This document shows, piece by piece, positions 54,372 through 63,892 of a DNA stretch of 64,000 bases. The stretch spans positions 50,674,742 through 50,738,741 of the forward strand of contig JAUPFV010000005.1 of the NCBI GenBank assembly GCA_036936605.1, given 5' to 3'. Source of the stretch: Limnanthes douglasii subsp. nivea (taxonomy: Eukaryota > Streptophyta > Magnoliopsida > Brassicales > Limnanthaceae). A program made the translations under genes and the position numbers. Every line of letters begins with the position of its first letter. Position 1 is the first letter of the stretch. The notes under the pieces were generated by a model that saw only the letters and a program-made list of their open reading frames with translations, had not been told where the DNA came from and searched no databases.

Positions 54372-57089
54372 TTAAGCGTCTTCATCCTCAGTATCGGTCT
54401 CTGTGGCATCCGACTCTTTATCTTCGCACACCACACCGGATGGGCGATCTGCCTCGGGGACATCTAACCACATTGACCCAAGGGGAAGGTCGGGGAAACG
54501 GTTGTGAAAGGTCAAAATAGAGGCAGCTTTAGCCTCGACAGTTTCTTTATCCGTCCATTTCTGACACTTGTCAGCAAACAGAGCATTGGCGTTTTTAAGG
54601 TCAGCAATCTCTTTCGTCTTCTTCGCTGCGGAGTAACGAAAGAAACGGCTTTGAAGTTTAGTCGCCGCCAATTGCCCAGCTCGATCGTCGCGGTCTTTCC
54701 TGACCCGCGCCAAGGTATTTTCAGCCTTTTTAAGCTTTCCTTCCAAGAGCTTCTTCTCCGCATCTCCCTTCCTGACTTCCTCCTCAAGCACGGCTACTTT
54801 CCCTTCCGCATCTGTCAGCCTTTGGTTTAGCTCCCCTGTGCGCCTTTCTTTCATTGCCAGAGGCACAATAATGCTATATAAGGACAAGGATAACAAATCA
54901 TTTTACCGCAAAGCAAAGATATGGGGGCTCCCAGGAACGGACAGGATGGGCATTTTAGTACCAGTTGATAAGCCCCGTCAGCTTTCGCTGCCTTTGAGGG
55001 ACCAATGTTTTTACCCCCGACCTCGTCATCGTCAGGAATCACCACTATCGGAGCTTTCTCAAATGATACTGTTGCGGGAGCAGCAACATCCTCACCCTAA
55101 ACCTCTTCATAATGCTCCAAAAGCGTCGGGATTGTCGCATTGTCGACAAGGATGGGAGCGTCGGCAAGACCACTCTCCTTTTCCTTCTTTGAGCGTTTTG
55201 GTTTTTTGGCTTTGTCACCCTCAGCCACAGTCTTCTTTTTCCTTTTCTTTGTCCGTTCCTCAGACAGGTCGATACCCTCAGCCTCAGCGACAACTCCAGC
55301 CCCTTGTCCAACAACGTCGACCTCCGCATTTTCGGCATTCTCCGGCTCGACATCCTCGTCGGACTTCGAGTGTTTGTTAGGCGCCTTGTTGCGTTTGGGA
55401 AGGAATAAGTACGCCTCAAGTGCGTCTGTCTTTGCGACCAAATCCACCAAGTTTAGTGGTTGGCGCAACTGCTCCCACATGAGTGGTTCATCAGAGCAAC
55501 GCCAGAGGTTGCTCATGATCAAGTTAGTGTTCTTGAAGCCACGGTGGAATGCCCGACCCCAGTTCTTTCGGGCAAAGTCCTTCAAAATTTAGAAGGTAAC
55601 TTTGACGGCCTTGAAGTAGTCCTTTTTCAACCCCTGAATAAACTCCTTGGACACTAAACAAAGGGTCGGTAAAAAAATATACCATCAGGAACCCATGTCC
55701 GCAGCAACCGCCTCGGGTTCTCCTTAGTGTATGGACGACCGTTCTCCCAACAGCCACTAAGGAAGACAAATCGATGCTTCCAGGACTTGTCGCCCTCAAG
55801 AAAATCATTTACAATCTTCCAAATGTTGGCTAAGGAGGAATAGAAGAAAGGAGATTTGGGTGATTTAGAAAGCTCGGATATGGTAATATACTCCTCCATC
55901 GGCATAATGCGACCCGACAGTCGAGAGGCCATTATACACGACATCAGCATATACCACGCACTGGGTGTTAGCTGTGAGGGGCAGATACCAATTACCTCGA
56001 AGTACCGAGAAATCTCAAGGTCTAGAGGAAACGTGAGACCCCAGTTGAAAATATTCTTAAAGACAACGATCTCATGAGACCGAACGTGCACTGGCGTCTC
56101 CCCAGGAACAGGAAATTGTACTTTGATGCATTCCGGGATTCCCCACCGGATCAGAAGCTCTGTCTGTTCCGCAGCAGAAAAGTACAAATACTTTCCTTCA
56201 AAAGGGGAAATGACGTTGTCCCTTACCAATAACCGATGATAGGTGGTGGTTATAACAGCCTCTATCTCTGGAGGAAAGGGCTCTTCGGGAGGAGCAGCAG
56301 CAACGACACATTTCCCCGCTTCATTTTCCTTAGCAGGATTATTGCCCGAACCAGCTAAATAGTTCGCTTCTGGCTCGGTAGTTCCTTCTCTTGGAATAGC
56401 TCCGGTGCAAGTAGGACCATCCGTTTCTGGCAGATGGGAACCGGTCACTTGAGGGTCGACCGATTGGGAAAACGCCTGTATAAAGCTGGAGCTACTGCTG
56501 GTGTTGATAAGTTTTGATTTGTTTTCTCGCTGCTGGCGAGCACGCTCTATTTCCAAGTTCTAGAGATCGAGATCCCTTCGGGAAACGCCCAAAGGGGTAG
56601 CAGCGGTATTGATACCCATGCGAAACCCTCGGATCGTGGGAGTTAATTGGACCATTTCAGGTGAGGTGCCCCCCACCGGCGAGGAAGAGGCGCTGAAGTC
56701 TCCCATTGAAGGGAACTTTGGTTTGCTTTGGCATTTAGAAAGAAGAGGGGAAAGTTGGTAAGAGCATTTACCGACGAAGGCTCCGGGTGATTAGATTGTG
56801 CGACAGGAGAATTTGGAGAACTCCTATTGGAGGGAATAACAATGGCCTTGGGAGTTTGAGTGACATCAGGCTTGGGCACTATGAATGATTCTGCGAGAAC
56901 GTGGTTAGGTAGAACAGGGCCATGGGGGAGAGGCACGGGTGTGAAAGGCTTTGTGTCACAACTCCAGATTAATCCAGCAACTCGGTATTCGTCGGCTCGA
57001 TCACTAATACTAGCCCAGTCAATAAACCCAAACACAGATTCATTTTTCTTCTTCGGTTTCTGTTTAAGCTTTAGGTTTTTATTTTTCAT
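54372..57089 (-). pseudogene. antisense accessory gene (aORF) of the inner element
   Basis: ATG chosen at 57087-57089 (MKNKNLKLKQKPKKK). Exon 1 pieces: FIDWASISDRADEYRVAGLI, a Pro/Ser linker, then 56556-55684 with LLIRWGIPECIKVQFPVPGE, FKNIFNWGLTFPLDLEISRY, EVIGICPSQLTPSAWYMLMS, SRLSGRIMPMEEYITISELS, DFLEGDKSWKHRFVFLSGCW. Then a 29-base GT...AG gap, VSKEFIQGLKKDYFKAVKV, a TAA at 55589-55591, DFARKNWGRAFHRGFKN, basic patches (KKRKKKTVAEGDKAKKPKRS), a coiled coil (54850-54700: EEEVRKGDAEKKLLEGKLKK), and the tail ESDATETDTEDEDA. The middle domain resembles the Pfam 'putative gypsy type transposon' family. Lys/Arg-rich patches may be nuclear signals. Function unknown; breaks at about 56600, 55590 and 55000. 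Confidence 0.8.
55655..55683 (-). other. eroded intron in the inner aORF
   Basis: The minus strand keeps a GTATAT start and a TTTGTTTAG end but only 29 bases lie between, at the site of the 91-base intron of the chimeric element. Too short for normal splicing. Confidence 0.5.
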
Positions 57090-57169
57090 AAACACTGCTG
57101 TCTCTCTCTAGAACGATCAGGGGGGACTCTCTCTCTAGGATTTCTCTGAAAGTGATTTTGTGAATGAAG

Positions 57170-57177
57170 TATTTATA
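57170..57177 (-). promoter_or_regulatory. TATA box of the inner antisense gene
   Basis: The minus strand reads CCTATAAATACTTCATTC about 80 bases before the ATG; then a GAGAGAGAG-type leader near 57135-57100. The same layout is at 42033, 29106, 60752 and 63785. Confidence 0.65.
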
Positions 57178-57675
57178 GGCAGCTTGCCTTAACTGTTCTA
57201 CGCATGGGGGAGTCCAAACGACGAAAAGCAGCGGGAAATCGAAGAGCCTTTTGGAGAGATGTGCAGACGAGCATGCTTCAAATGATGAGATGACACGTGT
57301 GTACTCAATCCAACAAAGCACGCCATAGGCACTTGTCAGGCTAGCGTCGTAGGCCTGCACCGGCTAGTATAGATGAGCATGCTAGATGGGCTCCACGTGT
57401 CCGGTATTTCTTCCAGGACCTGATGATCCGTTTGGGCCCATAGTGAATCCATTAGTCGGAATCGGTAGTTGGCCCATAACGAGTTCATTAGCGTCGGGGG
57501 CGCTTCACAACCTTCCCCGAAGTTTTAAGAAACGTAAGAGGTCGGCCGTCAGTTACGAAAAAGCGGTTGGTCGAGGGGCTTATCCCTAAGCCTTAGGCGA
57601 TGCGATACCGAGGCATTGTGGTCAGAGGCATTTTGACTGAATTATTTACAAGTCTTCATTCCCAACTCTCTTGAA
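57178..57675. other. 3' non-coding part of the inner element
   Basis: Upstream side of the antisense promoter, up to the polypurine tract. Contains ACGTGTCCGG and ACACGTGTG phrases, plant ACGT-type core sites, but I cannot show function. Confidence 0.45.
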
Positions 57676-57689
57676 GACTGGGGGGCTAA
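57674..57689 (+). other. polypurine tract of the inner element
   Basis: AAGACTGGGGGGCTAA directly before the 3' LTR. Confidence 0.9.
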
Positions 57690-58019
57690 TGATAAGGAAG
57701 GAATTCGCCAAGCCGAATAGAAAAGGATTTAATTGCAAAAAGGAGAAGTGAAATATACTCATTAGTGTATTTATTATTTATTAGAGAACAATGTGTAAAT
57801 AAAATAGGTTGTAAAGGACTAATTATGAAATAATCAAAGACTACCTAGGACATAAATGGGTCCCATTTTCCCCACTATATAAGGGAGCCCCTTTATTCTT
57901 GGGTAGGTGGACATTCTTTAATACATTCTCTTTCTACTTTATCTCTTTATACTTTTAGCTCTAGTCACATCAAGCACAAGATCCAATATTCCTCATTCTT
58001 GTCATTTATTCTCTCATCA
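57690..58019 (+). repeat. 3' LTR of the inner element
   Basis: TGATAAGGAAGG to TTCTCTCATCA, 330 bases, with intact TG...CA ends. Confidence 0.95.
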
Positions 58020-59045
58020 CTCACGAATTGTTGTCTGAATATTACACAAAACATATTGAAATTATTTATACAACCTTGGGGTAGCTGGTTATACAACTTC
58101 GAGGCTCGGTCCTTGAAGGTCATTGAAAAAGATCGGCAAAGAAACTTGTCGTCATTATCAAAACTCAACACGAAATTGTTAACTGCCTATAAATGATTAT
58201 ATATGTCTTTCTTTCCATCGTACTTGTCCAACTTGAGGATATCGAAACGCTTCGGGAGGTGTCCTGACAGGATTTCATCTGAGAGTGGGGAAGATCTCTA
58301 ATTTTTTCTAAAACCAAAAGCGTCACTCCCCATACCTTCTGTATAAATCACATATAATCCTTCCTCATTTGAATTGGCGAATTGACTCCCGACCTTATAT
58401 CCATAAGTTTGACCTCCCGACAGGAGTTGTACTTTGGCTATGGAAGTTTGCTCTCCTTTATTAACTGTAATTACTCCTTCCTTTTCCACAAAGATCGAGA
58501 TTCTCTTCTCAATACTATATCCATTACACTTTGATACCCTTGCCATGCGGGACTTGCGGCGCCGAGTTTCTCGTTCTCTCATAAATATTTTTATCACTCT
58601 TACAACGTCGGCCTTCTTGTTCTGAAGATAACGATTCATCTGAAGAAATATCCGTGGAATCACTATAATCTTGCCTGGACCGACGCTTGATTTTTATTTC
58701 TGCCTTATTTTTCTGCTTTAACGATCAATATTTATCCATTCAGACATCCTCCTTGTTTTGCTGCTCGTCGGACGAATCTTCTCTATCGTCATCAAACAAC
58801 CACTCTATGTGTCTTCCTTCCCTATTCTTTGTTTCAACCAAACTACCTTCCTTCTCAGCATTAAGCTTGGCTATGTCGTCCAACAACTGCTGCCTGGTCA
58901 TGATAAGGGTCGAACGCTTACTTAAGCCCCAACTTTAATGGGCGTGATCAGCATATCTTTCTTCAGAACGTCGGTCCTCGGAATATGAAATAATCTTGTG
59001 TGGATCCTTGCCTACCGCCCTTTCCTCGGCCATCTCAGGATTCAT
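58020..59045 (-). pseudogene. gag N-terminal half of the outer element
   Basis: The minus strand starts at the ATG at 59043-59045 (MNPEMAEERAVGKDPHKIIS), about 60 bases after the primer site. It continues with TLIMTRQQLLDDIAKLNAEK (near 58900), DDDREDSSDEQQNKEDV, basic RERETRRRKSRMAR (58575), KVGSQFANSNEEGLYVIYTE, then 58171-58045 LSFDNDDKFLCRSFSMTFKD, RASKLYNQLPQGCINNFNMF and RQQFV, where the inner element has inserted. The rest follows at 47351. Breaks near 58925, 58664 and 58298. Confidence 0.85.
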
Positions 59046-59101
59046 CTCTCTTAGGATTGTGATTTTGGAGAAATAGAAGAGTCTCCAGGTATTACTTTAG
59101 T

Positions 59102-59120
59102 TTCTCATAGACCGCGCCAA
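59102..59120 (-). other. primer binding site of the outer element
   Basis: The minus strand reads TTGGCGCGGTCTATGAGAA after the LTR. Confidence 0.8.
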
Positions 59121-59451
59121 TGTTGGTTCCAAAATGTTTGGAAGCTGATTGGGTTTGTTAAAACGTTAGAGAGAGAAAGTAGTGAGAGTAAATATTATTT
59201 TTACGTCCTTTCCCCCCAAAAGGTATCTTTCTCTATATAGTAGCACAGTGGTGGGCCCTTCTTTACTTTATTGGCCTACTTAATTACATTAGTCCTCTTT
59301 TACATCTCTACCATTTTATACTTCTATCACTTGTTAATTGAGTCCTCATTTTTTCTTAATTGTTCATTGTGGTTTACACATGATTACACACATAATTAAA
59401 TTATCTAATAATGTCGGCCCAAATTGACCCGAATGTTTTACACACTTATCA
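59121..59451 (-). repeat. 5' LTR of the outer element
   Basis: TGTTGGTTCCAAAATGTTTG to TTACACACTTATCA; pair of 41024-41382. Confidence 0.9.
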
Positions 59452-60007
59452 ATTCCAAGAACACTTCAAACAGGATCCAAACATCAAACGTCAAACAAAA
59501 TCCAAATATCAAATGAAATCTAAACGCCAAATATCCAAAAAAAAATTCAAATGACAAACAAATCCAAACAAATCAAAATGAATCTTTGATTTTATCAACA
59601 AAAAATCTGCAAAGTTCCGGCAGCGCTTTCTTCCAAACCGTTACACCAAATCATAATCCAACCGATTAGATTGAAAGATTGGATATCCTAAACACGATTT
59701 CTGAAATTCAGGAAAAAACGATATTGTTTGCCTTTCGATCATGTTTGTTGATTTGGCTGACACAAAATATCCGGAAACCAATTTTTTTTATTCTCACGGA
59801 TACCTCAAACAATTTCCCACTGGCACAACGAAAGACACAAAAACTTAAACTCAAGATCTAAACCTAGGCTCTGATACCAAGTAGACAAATATAATCAAAG
59901 AAAGAGGAAAGTGACTAGAGTTTTGTATTATTTAGAAAGCTTATTCATTACATAATGTATATGCTTTTATTTATAGATAAAACATATGAGCTAACAGACT
60001 TTAGCCT
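59452..60007 (-). mobile_element. older copia remnant: leader, primer site and part of 5' LTR
   Basis: 59452-59560 continues the AAAATCCAAA/CAAACGTCAA array of 40556-41023. At 59864-59878 the plus strand reads TAGGCTCTGATACCAA; reversed, this is the initiator Met tRNA primer site. Then 59879-60007 resembles the reversed LTR of the 34030-36972 element (TAGAGTTTTGTATTATTTAG, CATTACATAATGTATA, TTTATTTATAGATA, GAGCTAAC). The outer gypsy element entered its leader; the T4 LTR cuts its LTR. Confidence 0.65.
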
Positions 60008-60304
60008 TGGTGTGGATGAAATTTGGTTCTAGAGAGAGATAAAGAGGAAAGTTGTTTTTAGAGAGAGAAAGTTAAGTAAAGAGAGATAGTTCACAAAATG
60101 AAAGTCAACTGTTTATTTATTTCAGTTTTGGCCTTTATATATAGGCGATCAGACTTAGAATAATTGAATTTTTTACAAAAATGGGTTAATTGCACTTTAA
60201 ACTCATGTCTTTACAACTAACTGAAATTTGTCCTATAACTTTATAATTGTTTGTACAAGATTTTAAGTTTTACATTTTAGTCCTTAATTGTTTATATCTT
60301 TTTA
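60008..60304 (-). repeat. 3' LTR of T4 (family A relative)
   Basis: TGGTGTGGATGAAATTTGG to TTTATATCTTTTTA (CA end mutated). Contains TTTTTAGAGAGAGAAAGTTA, as in the reversed T1 LTR, and CCTTTATATATAGGC. Confidence 0.6.
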
Positions 60305-60325
60305 GTAGTCCTCCCAGTTCTCATG
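60305..60325 (-). other. polypurine tract of T4
   Basis: The minus strand reads ATGAGAACTGGGAGGACTAC next to the LTR. Confidence 0.65.
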
Positions 60326-60751
60326 AATGTCAATGAATGATAACTAGTTGTCATCAAAAAAATTCTACAGTAAAAAATAATCCCTTTTACTAGAGTCCGG
60401 TCTGCTTTCAGTTAACTAATTCTTTTTTCTTGAAAACACATATTGCCCTCGAACCAAAATAATCCTTAATATAACTACGAATATAGATGCATGTCCTTGA
60501 ATAAAACTTCAGATATACTTGATTCAAAATCAATTCATCATTTTGTCAACGCTTCGAATATTTTCATAGGGGAACGTAGAACTAATCTTACAACGATCAT
60601 AAACGTTCGAAACAACAGACAAAAACGTGATGGTTCACTAAGTACTAGGTCTGCTACTTGGCCTGCCATATGGCAGGTGTCAAGATTTCCTCTTCACGTA
60701 ACTTCTTTCACCTCTTCGGGTTCTTTAACTTCTCTCTCTTTTATTTCCTTC

Positions 60752-60759
60752 TATAAATA
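60752..60759 (+). promoter_or_regulatory. TATA box of the T4 antisense gene
   Basis: TTCTATAAATACTTTTGCG, followed about 45 bases later by CTAGAGAGAGAGAATC. Confidence 0.6.
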
Positions 60760-60999
60760 CTTTTGCGTGTCATAATTTGCTTCGTGAACAAATTTCTAGA
60801 GAGAGAGAATCTGGTTACACCGGATATTTATTGGCCACCTTAATCTGAATCTTCAATCTCTAAGCTACTTTCACCGGAAAACTCATATTCACTACCCAAC
60901 CTTCAATTAAGTACATGAGAAAGCATCCAAAAACTAAAAAATAAATATCAGAAAACTCAGAACATCAAACTCTCCTGATAAACAAAAACCCTAGTTTGG

Positions 61000-61615
61000 T
61001 GCTTACGACTACTTCTCCATAAGTGAAAGGGCTGAAGAATATCAAACGGGTGGATTAATAAGCAGCGCTCCTCGATTCTCTATTGAAACAATATATTACG
61101 GTGATTTTGATCCAAGTCGAAATATTTTTCCAAGTTCATCTATTCCAGAAGAAACCCACTCAACAAAAACCCAAACATCAAAGTCGTCTCGAACTTTACC
61201 ATCATCAACTAAGTTACCTCCTCAGATTTCTTCTACAACTCCCATTCTTCGAAGTCGCCACAAAGTAACTCAAGCCACATCTTCCATAGAAGAAATTACA
61301 TCTCTCTTCAATTGTGATTCTCGTCGACATCTGCACAAGGAAACTCCTCAAGTTCATCCAAAAAACTCAACTTCCTCAAAGCCTTCCTAAAAAAAAAACT
61401 TTATAGCCTTGTGAGACGATGCTGACAACACTTTACCTCATACTGTCCAAAGTATTGTAACAAACCATTCACTGTTTTCTCCTTCTGTAAGGGAAGTTGT
61501 TGAGACAATTACAAGTCTCAATAAAATTCTTCAAAAAAGGAGCATAGAGAACCAACCTCTAATCCTAACCCGCATCAACTTATAGATGAGGCATTTGAGG
61601 TTGAAGCTGACTCTG
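61000..61615 (+). pseudogene. accessory gene (aORF) 5' fragment of T4
   Basis: Plus strand: SERAEEYQTGGLI at 61024-61060, then a frame change, YYGDFDPSRNIFPSSSIPEE, THSTKTQTSKSSRTLPSSTK, TQATSSIEEITSLFNCDSRR. It matches the T1 aORF (TQRAKEYRAAGLI, YYGNFDPTKAPVIPHSL). Only the head and the Ser/Thr/Pro-rich linker remain. After about 61590 the deletion leads straight into the reversed RT, so the conserved domain is missing. Stops near 61390 and 61410. Confidence 0.65.
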
Positions 61616-62110
61616 AAGCGAAGACTTTATTCATAAACCTCTTATATGTTGCTCCAACGTTCTTTAACCCAAAAGACATAACCCTATAACAATGAAACCC
61701 TCGGTCTGTGATAAAGGTGGGACTCTTTTGATCTTTTGGATCCATCTTAATTTGGTTATACCCTGCAAAAGCATCCATAAAAGACAAAATTTTATTTCTT
61801 GAAGTGGAATCAATTAATTGGTCTATTTGAGAAACATGAAATGGATCTTTAGGACAATCTCGATTCAGATCTGTGAAGTCAACGAACATCTCAAATTTCA
61901 CATTCTTATTTTTAACAATCGTTGGGTTTTCTATCCATAAGGGATATTGTGACTCCCTTATATGCACGACCCTTGACAGACGATCCAACTCAGTAACAAT
62001 AGTCTCTGATTTCTCAAAATAAAAAACACGTCTTTTTTGGATAACAGGTTTGATCTTTGGATTAATTTCTAAGCTGTGACATATCACCTCGACCGGGACC
62101 CCTACCACAT
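61616..62110 (-). pseudogene. reverse transcriptase fragment of T4
   Basis: 177-codon minus-strand run whose last 12 codons come from the aORF side. It reads VGVPVEVICHSLEINPKIKP, VIQKRRVFYFEKSETIVTEL, a mutated ENPTIVKNKNVKFEMFVDFT, DLNRDCPKDPFHVSQIDQLI, LSFMDAFAGYNQIKMDPKDQ, CYRVMSFGLKNVGATYKRFM, NKVF. This is the first half of Ty3-type RT. The YxDD part is lost at the junction. The frame is open but KKKNGKW has decayed to KNKNVKF. Confidence 0.85.
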
Positions 62111-63074
62111 ATTATATTTTCTAAGTGTAAACATCCAAATTATGAAACATAATATATAATAATTTCTCACGTAAAGTTGGGGTCAGTAATGTTCCTATTC
62201 TAAGTACCTTCCCATCAGGGAAAGTATACTCTTCTATGCTTTCACGTACTATTAAAATACCTAGGGTTTCCCTCAAATCATCAACCCCTTCTTTCAATCA
62301 TTTTATCACCACAGCTCGAACCTCGGATTCGAAGAGCTGTGGCATAACATTCTTTAGCTACCTTCTTATCATTTCGAACAACCCAACCACGATCTCCGAT
62401 GACATACTTCAAGCATTATTGGACTGTGGATACAACTGCATACATCCTCGAAAGCCAAGATCTCCCAAAAATGACATTATATGTGGTTAAAAAATCTACC
62501 ACCATGAATAAAACTTGAACCTTATTTATAAACGGTTTATTTCCCAAACGCACCTCACCCTCGAAGTCTCCAATCACTTGGGCCGTCACACCTGTAAATC
62601 CGATTATAGTATGTTCTGATTGAGAAATTCAAGGAGGATTACGCATCCTATCATACGTTGATTTAAAATATTTCCAAGGAAAACTACTTCCGCTCCAATA
62701 ACTACTACATCTTTATGAGGACTTGCAGTGCCTCTCAAATCATCTTCATCGAAAAAAATAAAAGGAACATCTTTCTTACCATACGAATGATAGAAATCCC
62801 TTCTTCTATTTGACTAGCTACAATCACCACATGCCTCTTTTTTTAGCTGTCAGTATTGCCAGTCATAGTATCTTCTCCAAAGATTTCCAAGGACTCAAAG
62901 TATTCACATAAACTTCGAACTTGGCCTTGTTTTACTGGCTCATCCACTGCCATCAAAATTAGTCGATCCAGATTCGTATCAAAGTATTCAGATGCAACAT
63001 CGAAATCAACAATCTTAGAATCTAGAATCATTAGATTTTATACCTATGAAATTGGATTTGTTGCTTATGAAGTC
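62111..63074 (-). pseudogene. protease region of T4
   Basis: The minus strand from 63031: VDFDVASEYFDTNLDRLILM and SLEIFGEDTMTGNTDS, like the gag-protease link of the inner element (VSIEYLDPNVSRNLIGV). Further down: FFDEDDLRGTASPHKDVVVI, GAEVVFLGNILNQRM, FTGVTAQVIGDFEGEVRLGN-type text near 62600-62530, VVDFLTTYNVIFGRSWLSRM near 62500-62450 and LKYVIGDRGWVVRNDKK near 62390. The DTGSS active site is not found, probably lost near 62650. Many stops. Confidence 0.7.
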
Positions 63075-63450
63075 TGGTGAGGTTTATTTTCGTATGAGGG
63101 TAATTTTGTCCAGAGTTTTATGGTATTTCAAAGGTATTTAATGTTTGGATAGAGTGTAGAGGGAGAATTGAGCTGCCTGGTTGTATTTAATTTTCATTAC
63201 CCTCATTTAATGAAGGTGGTTGGGTACTTATACCCTTATCCTTGGGCCACATGGGCTTTCGGGTTGTGTTAATGGATTCAGGTCGAGTTTAAAGACCCAT
63301 TAGTTTTAAGTAGGCAAGTAATTAGGTTAGTCACGAAGTGATTAAGTTTTTAGTACTTTAGTCTAGTTCGGACAGTTTAGTAGGTGGATGTTGTCCGAAT
63401 TTCCCCTGTCTGGTTATCATAAAGAGTAGTGACAAAATCTGGACTCATCA
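63075..63450 (-). repeat. family C LTR at the right edge
   Basis: TGGTGAGGTTTATTTTCG to CTGGACTCATCA. Matches 28374-28741 and 16604-17011. As the element runs right to left, this is its 3' LTR. Confidence 0.8.
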
Positions 63451-63784
63451 GTAACCCCTTTTTTAGGTTGTGTTCAAAGGCCTTTGGCAAGACCTAAAAA
63501 ATAGCATGTATTTGGTCATAGCCATATCCGACAGATTTTCAAACTGTGTAATGGCTTTATCCAGACTGACAAAGTTCTCAGAAACTAAACGGTTTTTTGC
63601 CAGAGATCGTGTGGCACATGTCTTTCTCTGGTTCGCCACATCAGCCGCTTTTTCCCTAGAACGACGCTCCCACTTACTCCAAAAAGCAACCTCTTCATTT
63701 AATGTGGATGATATCAGCGCCGTTTTTAATCATTGCAGCCCTTTCGAATTCTCCTAGGTATCGAAGCATCTTTTGTACTTTTAC

Positions 63785-63792
63785 TATAAATT
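63785..63792 (+). promoter_or_regulatory. TATA box of the family C antisense gene
   Basis: TTACTATAAATTAGTC about 105 bases before the ATG; the spacing is like that at 29106. Confidence 0.55.
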
Positions 63793-63892
63793 AGTCTATT
63801 TTCTACTGTTTTACCATCTTCATCATCATTGCTCTGTTAAACTTCAAAGCTTTCATCTCTAAAAAACAAACACTTTCTTTTGGTGTGAGTTT

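Larger units (their letters stand above)
47352..58019 (+). mobile_element. inner Tat gypsy element, complete from LTR to LTR
   Basis: Both LTRs are 330 bases and CTCAC lies on both sides (47347-47351 and 58020-58024). Order: LTR, PBS, gag, PR, RT, RH, aRNH, INT, post-pol motif, tandem array, antisense aORF, polypurine tract, LTR; total 10,668 bases. I count about 20 substitutions between the LTRs (about 94 percent identity), so it is not recent. All main frames carry stops or shifts. It sits in the gag of the outer element, in opposite direction. Confidence 0.97.
41024..59451 (-). mobile_element. outer Tat gypsy element, interrupted by the inner element
   Basis: LTRs 41024-41382 and 59121-59451 with a TG...CA structure. 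From its 5' end on the minus strand: PBS, gag from 59045, the insertion at 58020/47351, rest of gag, PR, RT, RNase H, aRNH, INT to 42793, the post-pol motif, a small array, an antisense TATA box but no aORF, a polypurine tract and the LTR. Flanks GATCT and ATTCC do not match well, yet both lie in the same copia leader array. Many stops and frameshifts. About 7.8 kb without the inner element. Confidence 0.9.
60008..63074 (-). mobile_element. decayed Tat gypsy element T4
   Basis: LTR, polypurine tract, plus-strand antisense promoter and aORF 5' part, then minus-strand RT and protease. A deletion near 61615 joins the aORF to RT, removing the aORF domain, array, INT and RNase H. The right end is cut at 63075 by a family C element, so gag and the 5' LTR lie outside. 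Confidence 0.75.

Noticed and set aside
54838..55592. Plus-strand frames of 150-180 codons
   Set aside because: Complement of the inner aORF; Ser/Pro-rich text mirrors Lys/Glu-rich coding on the minus strand.
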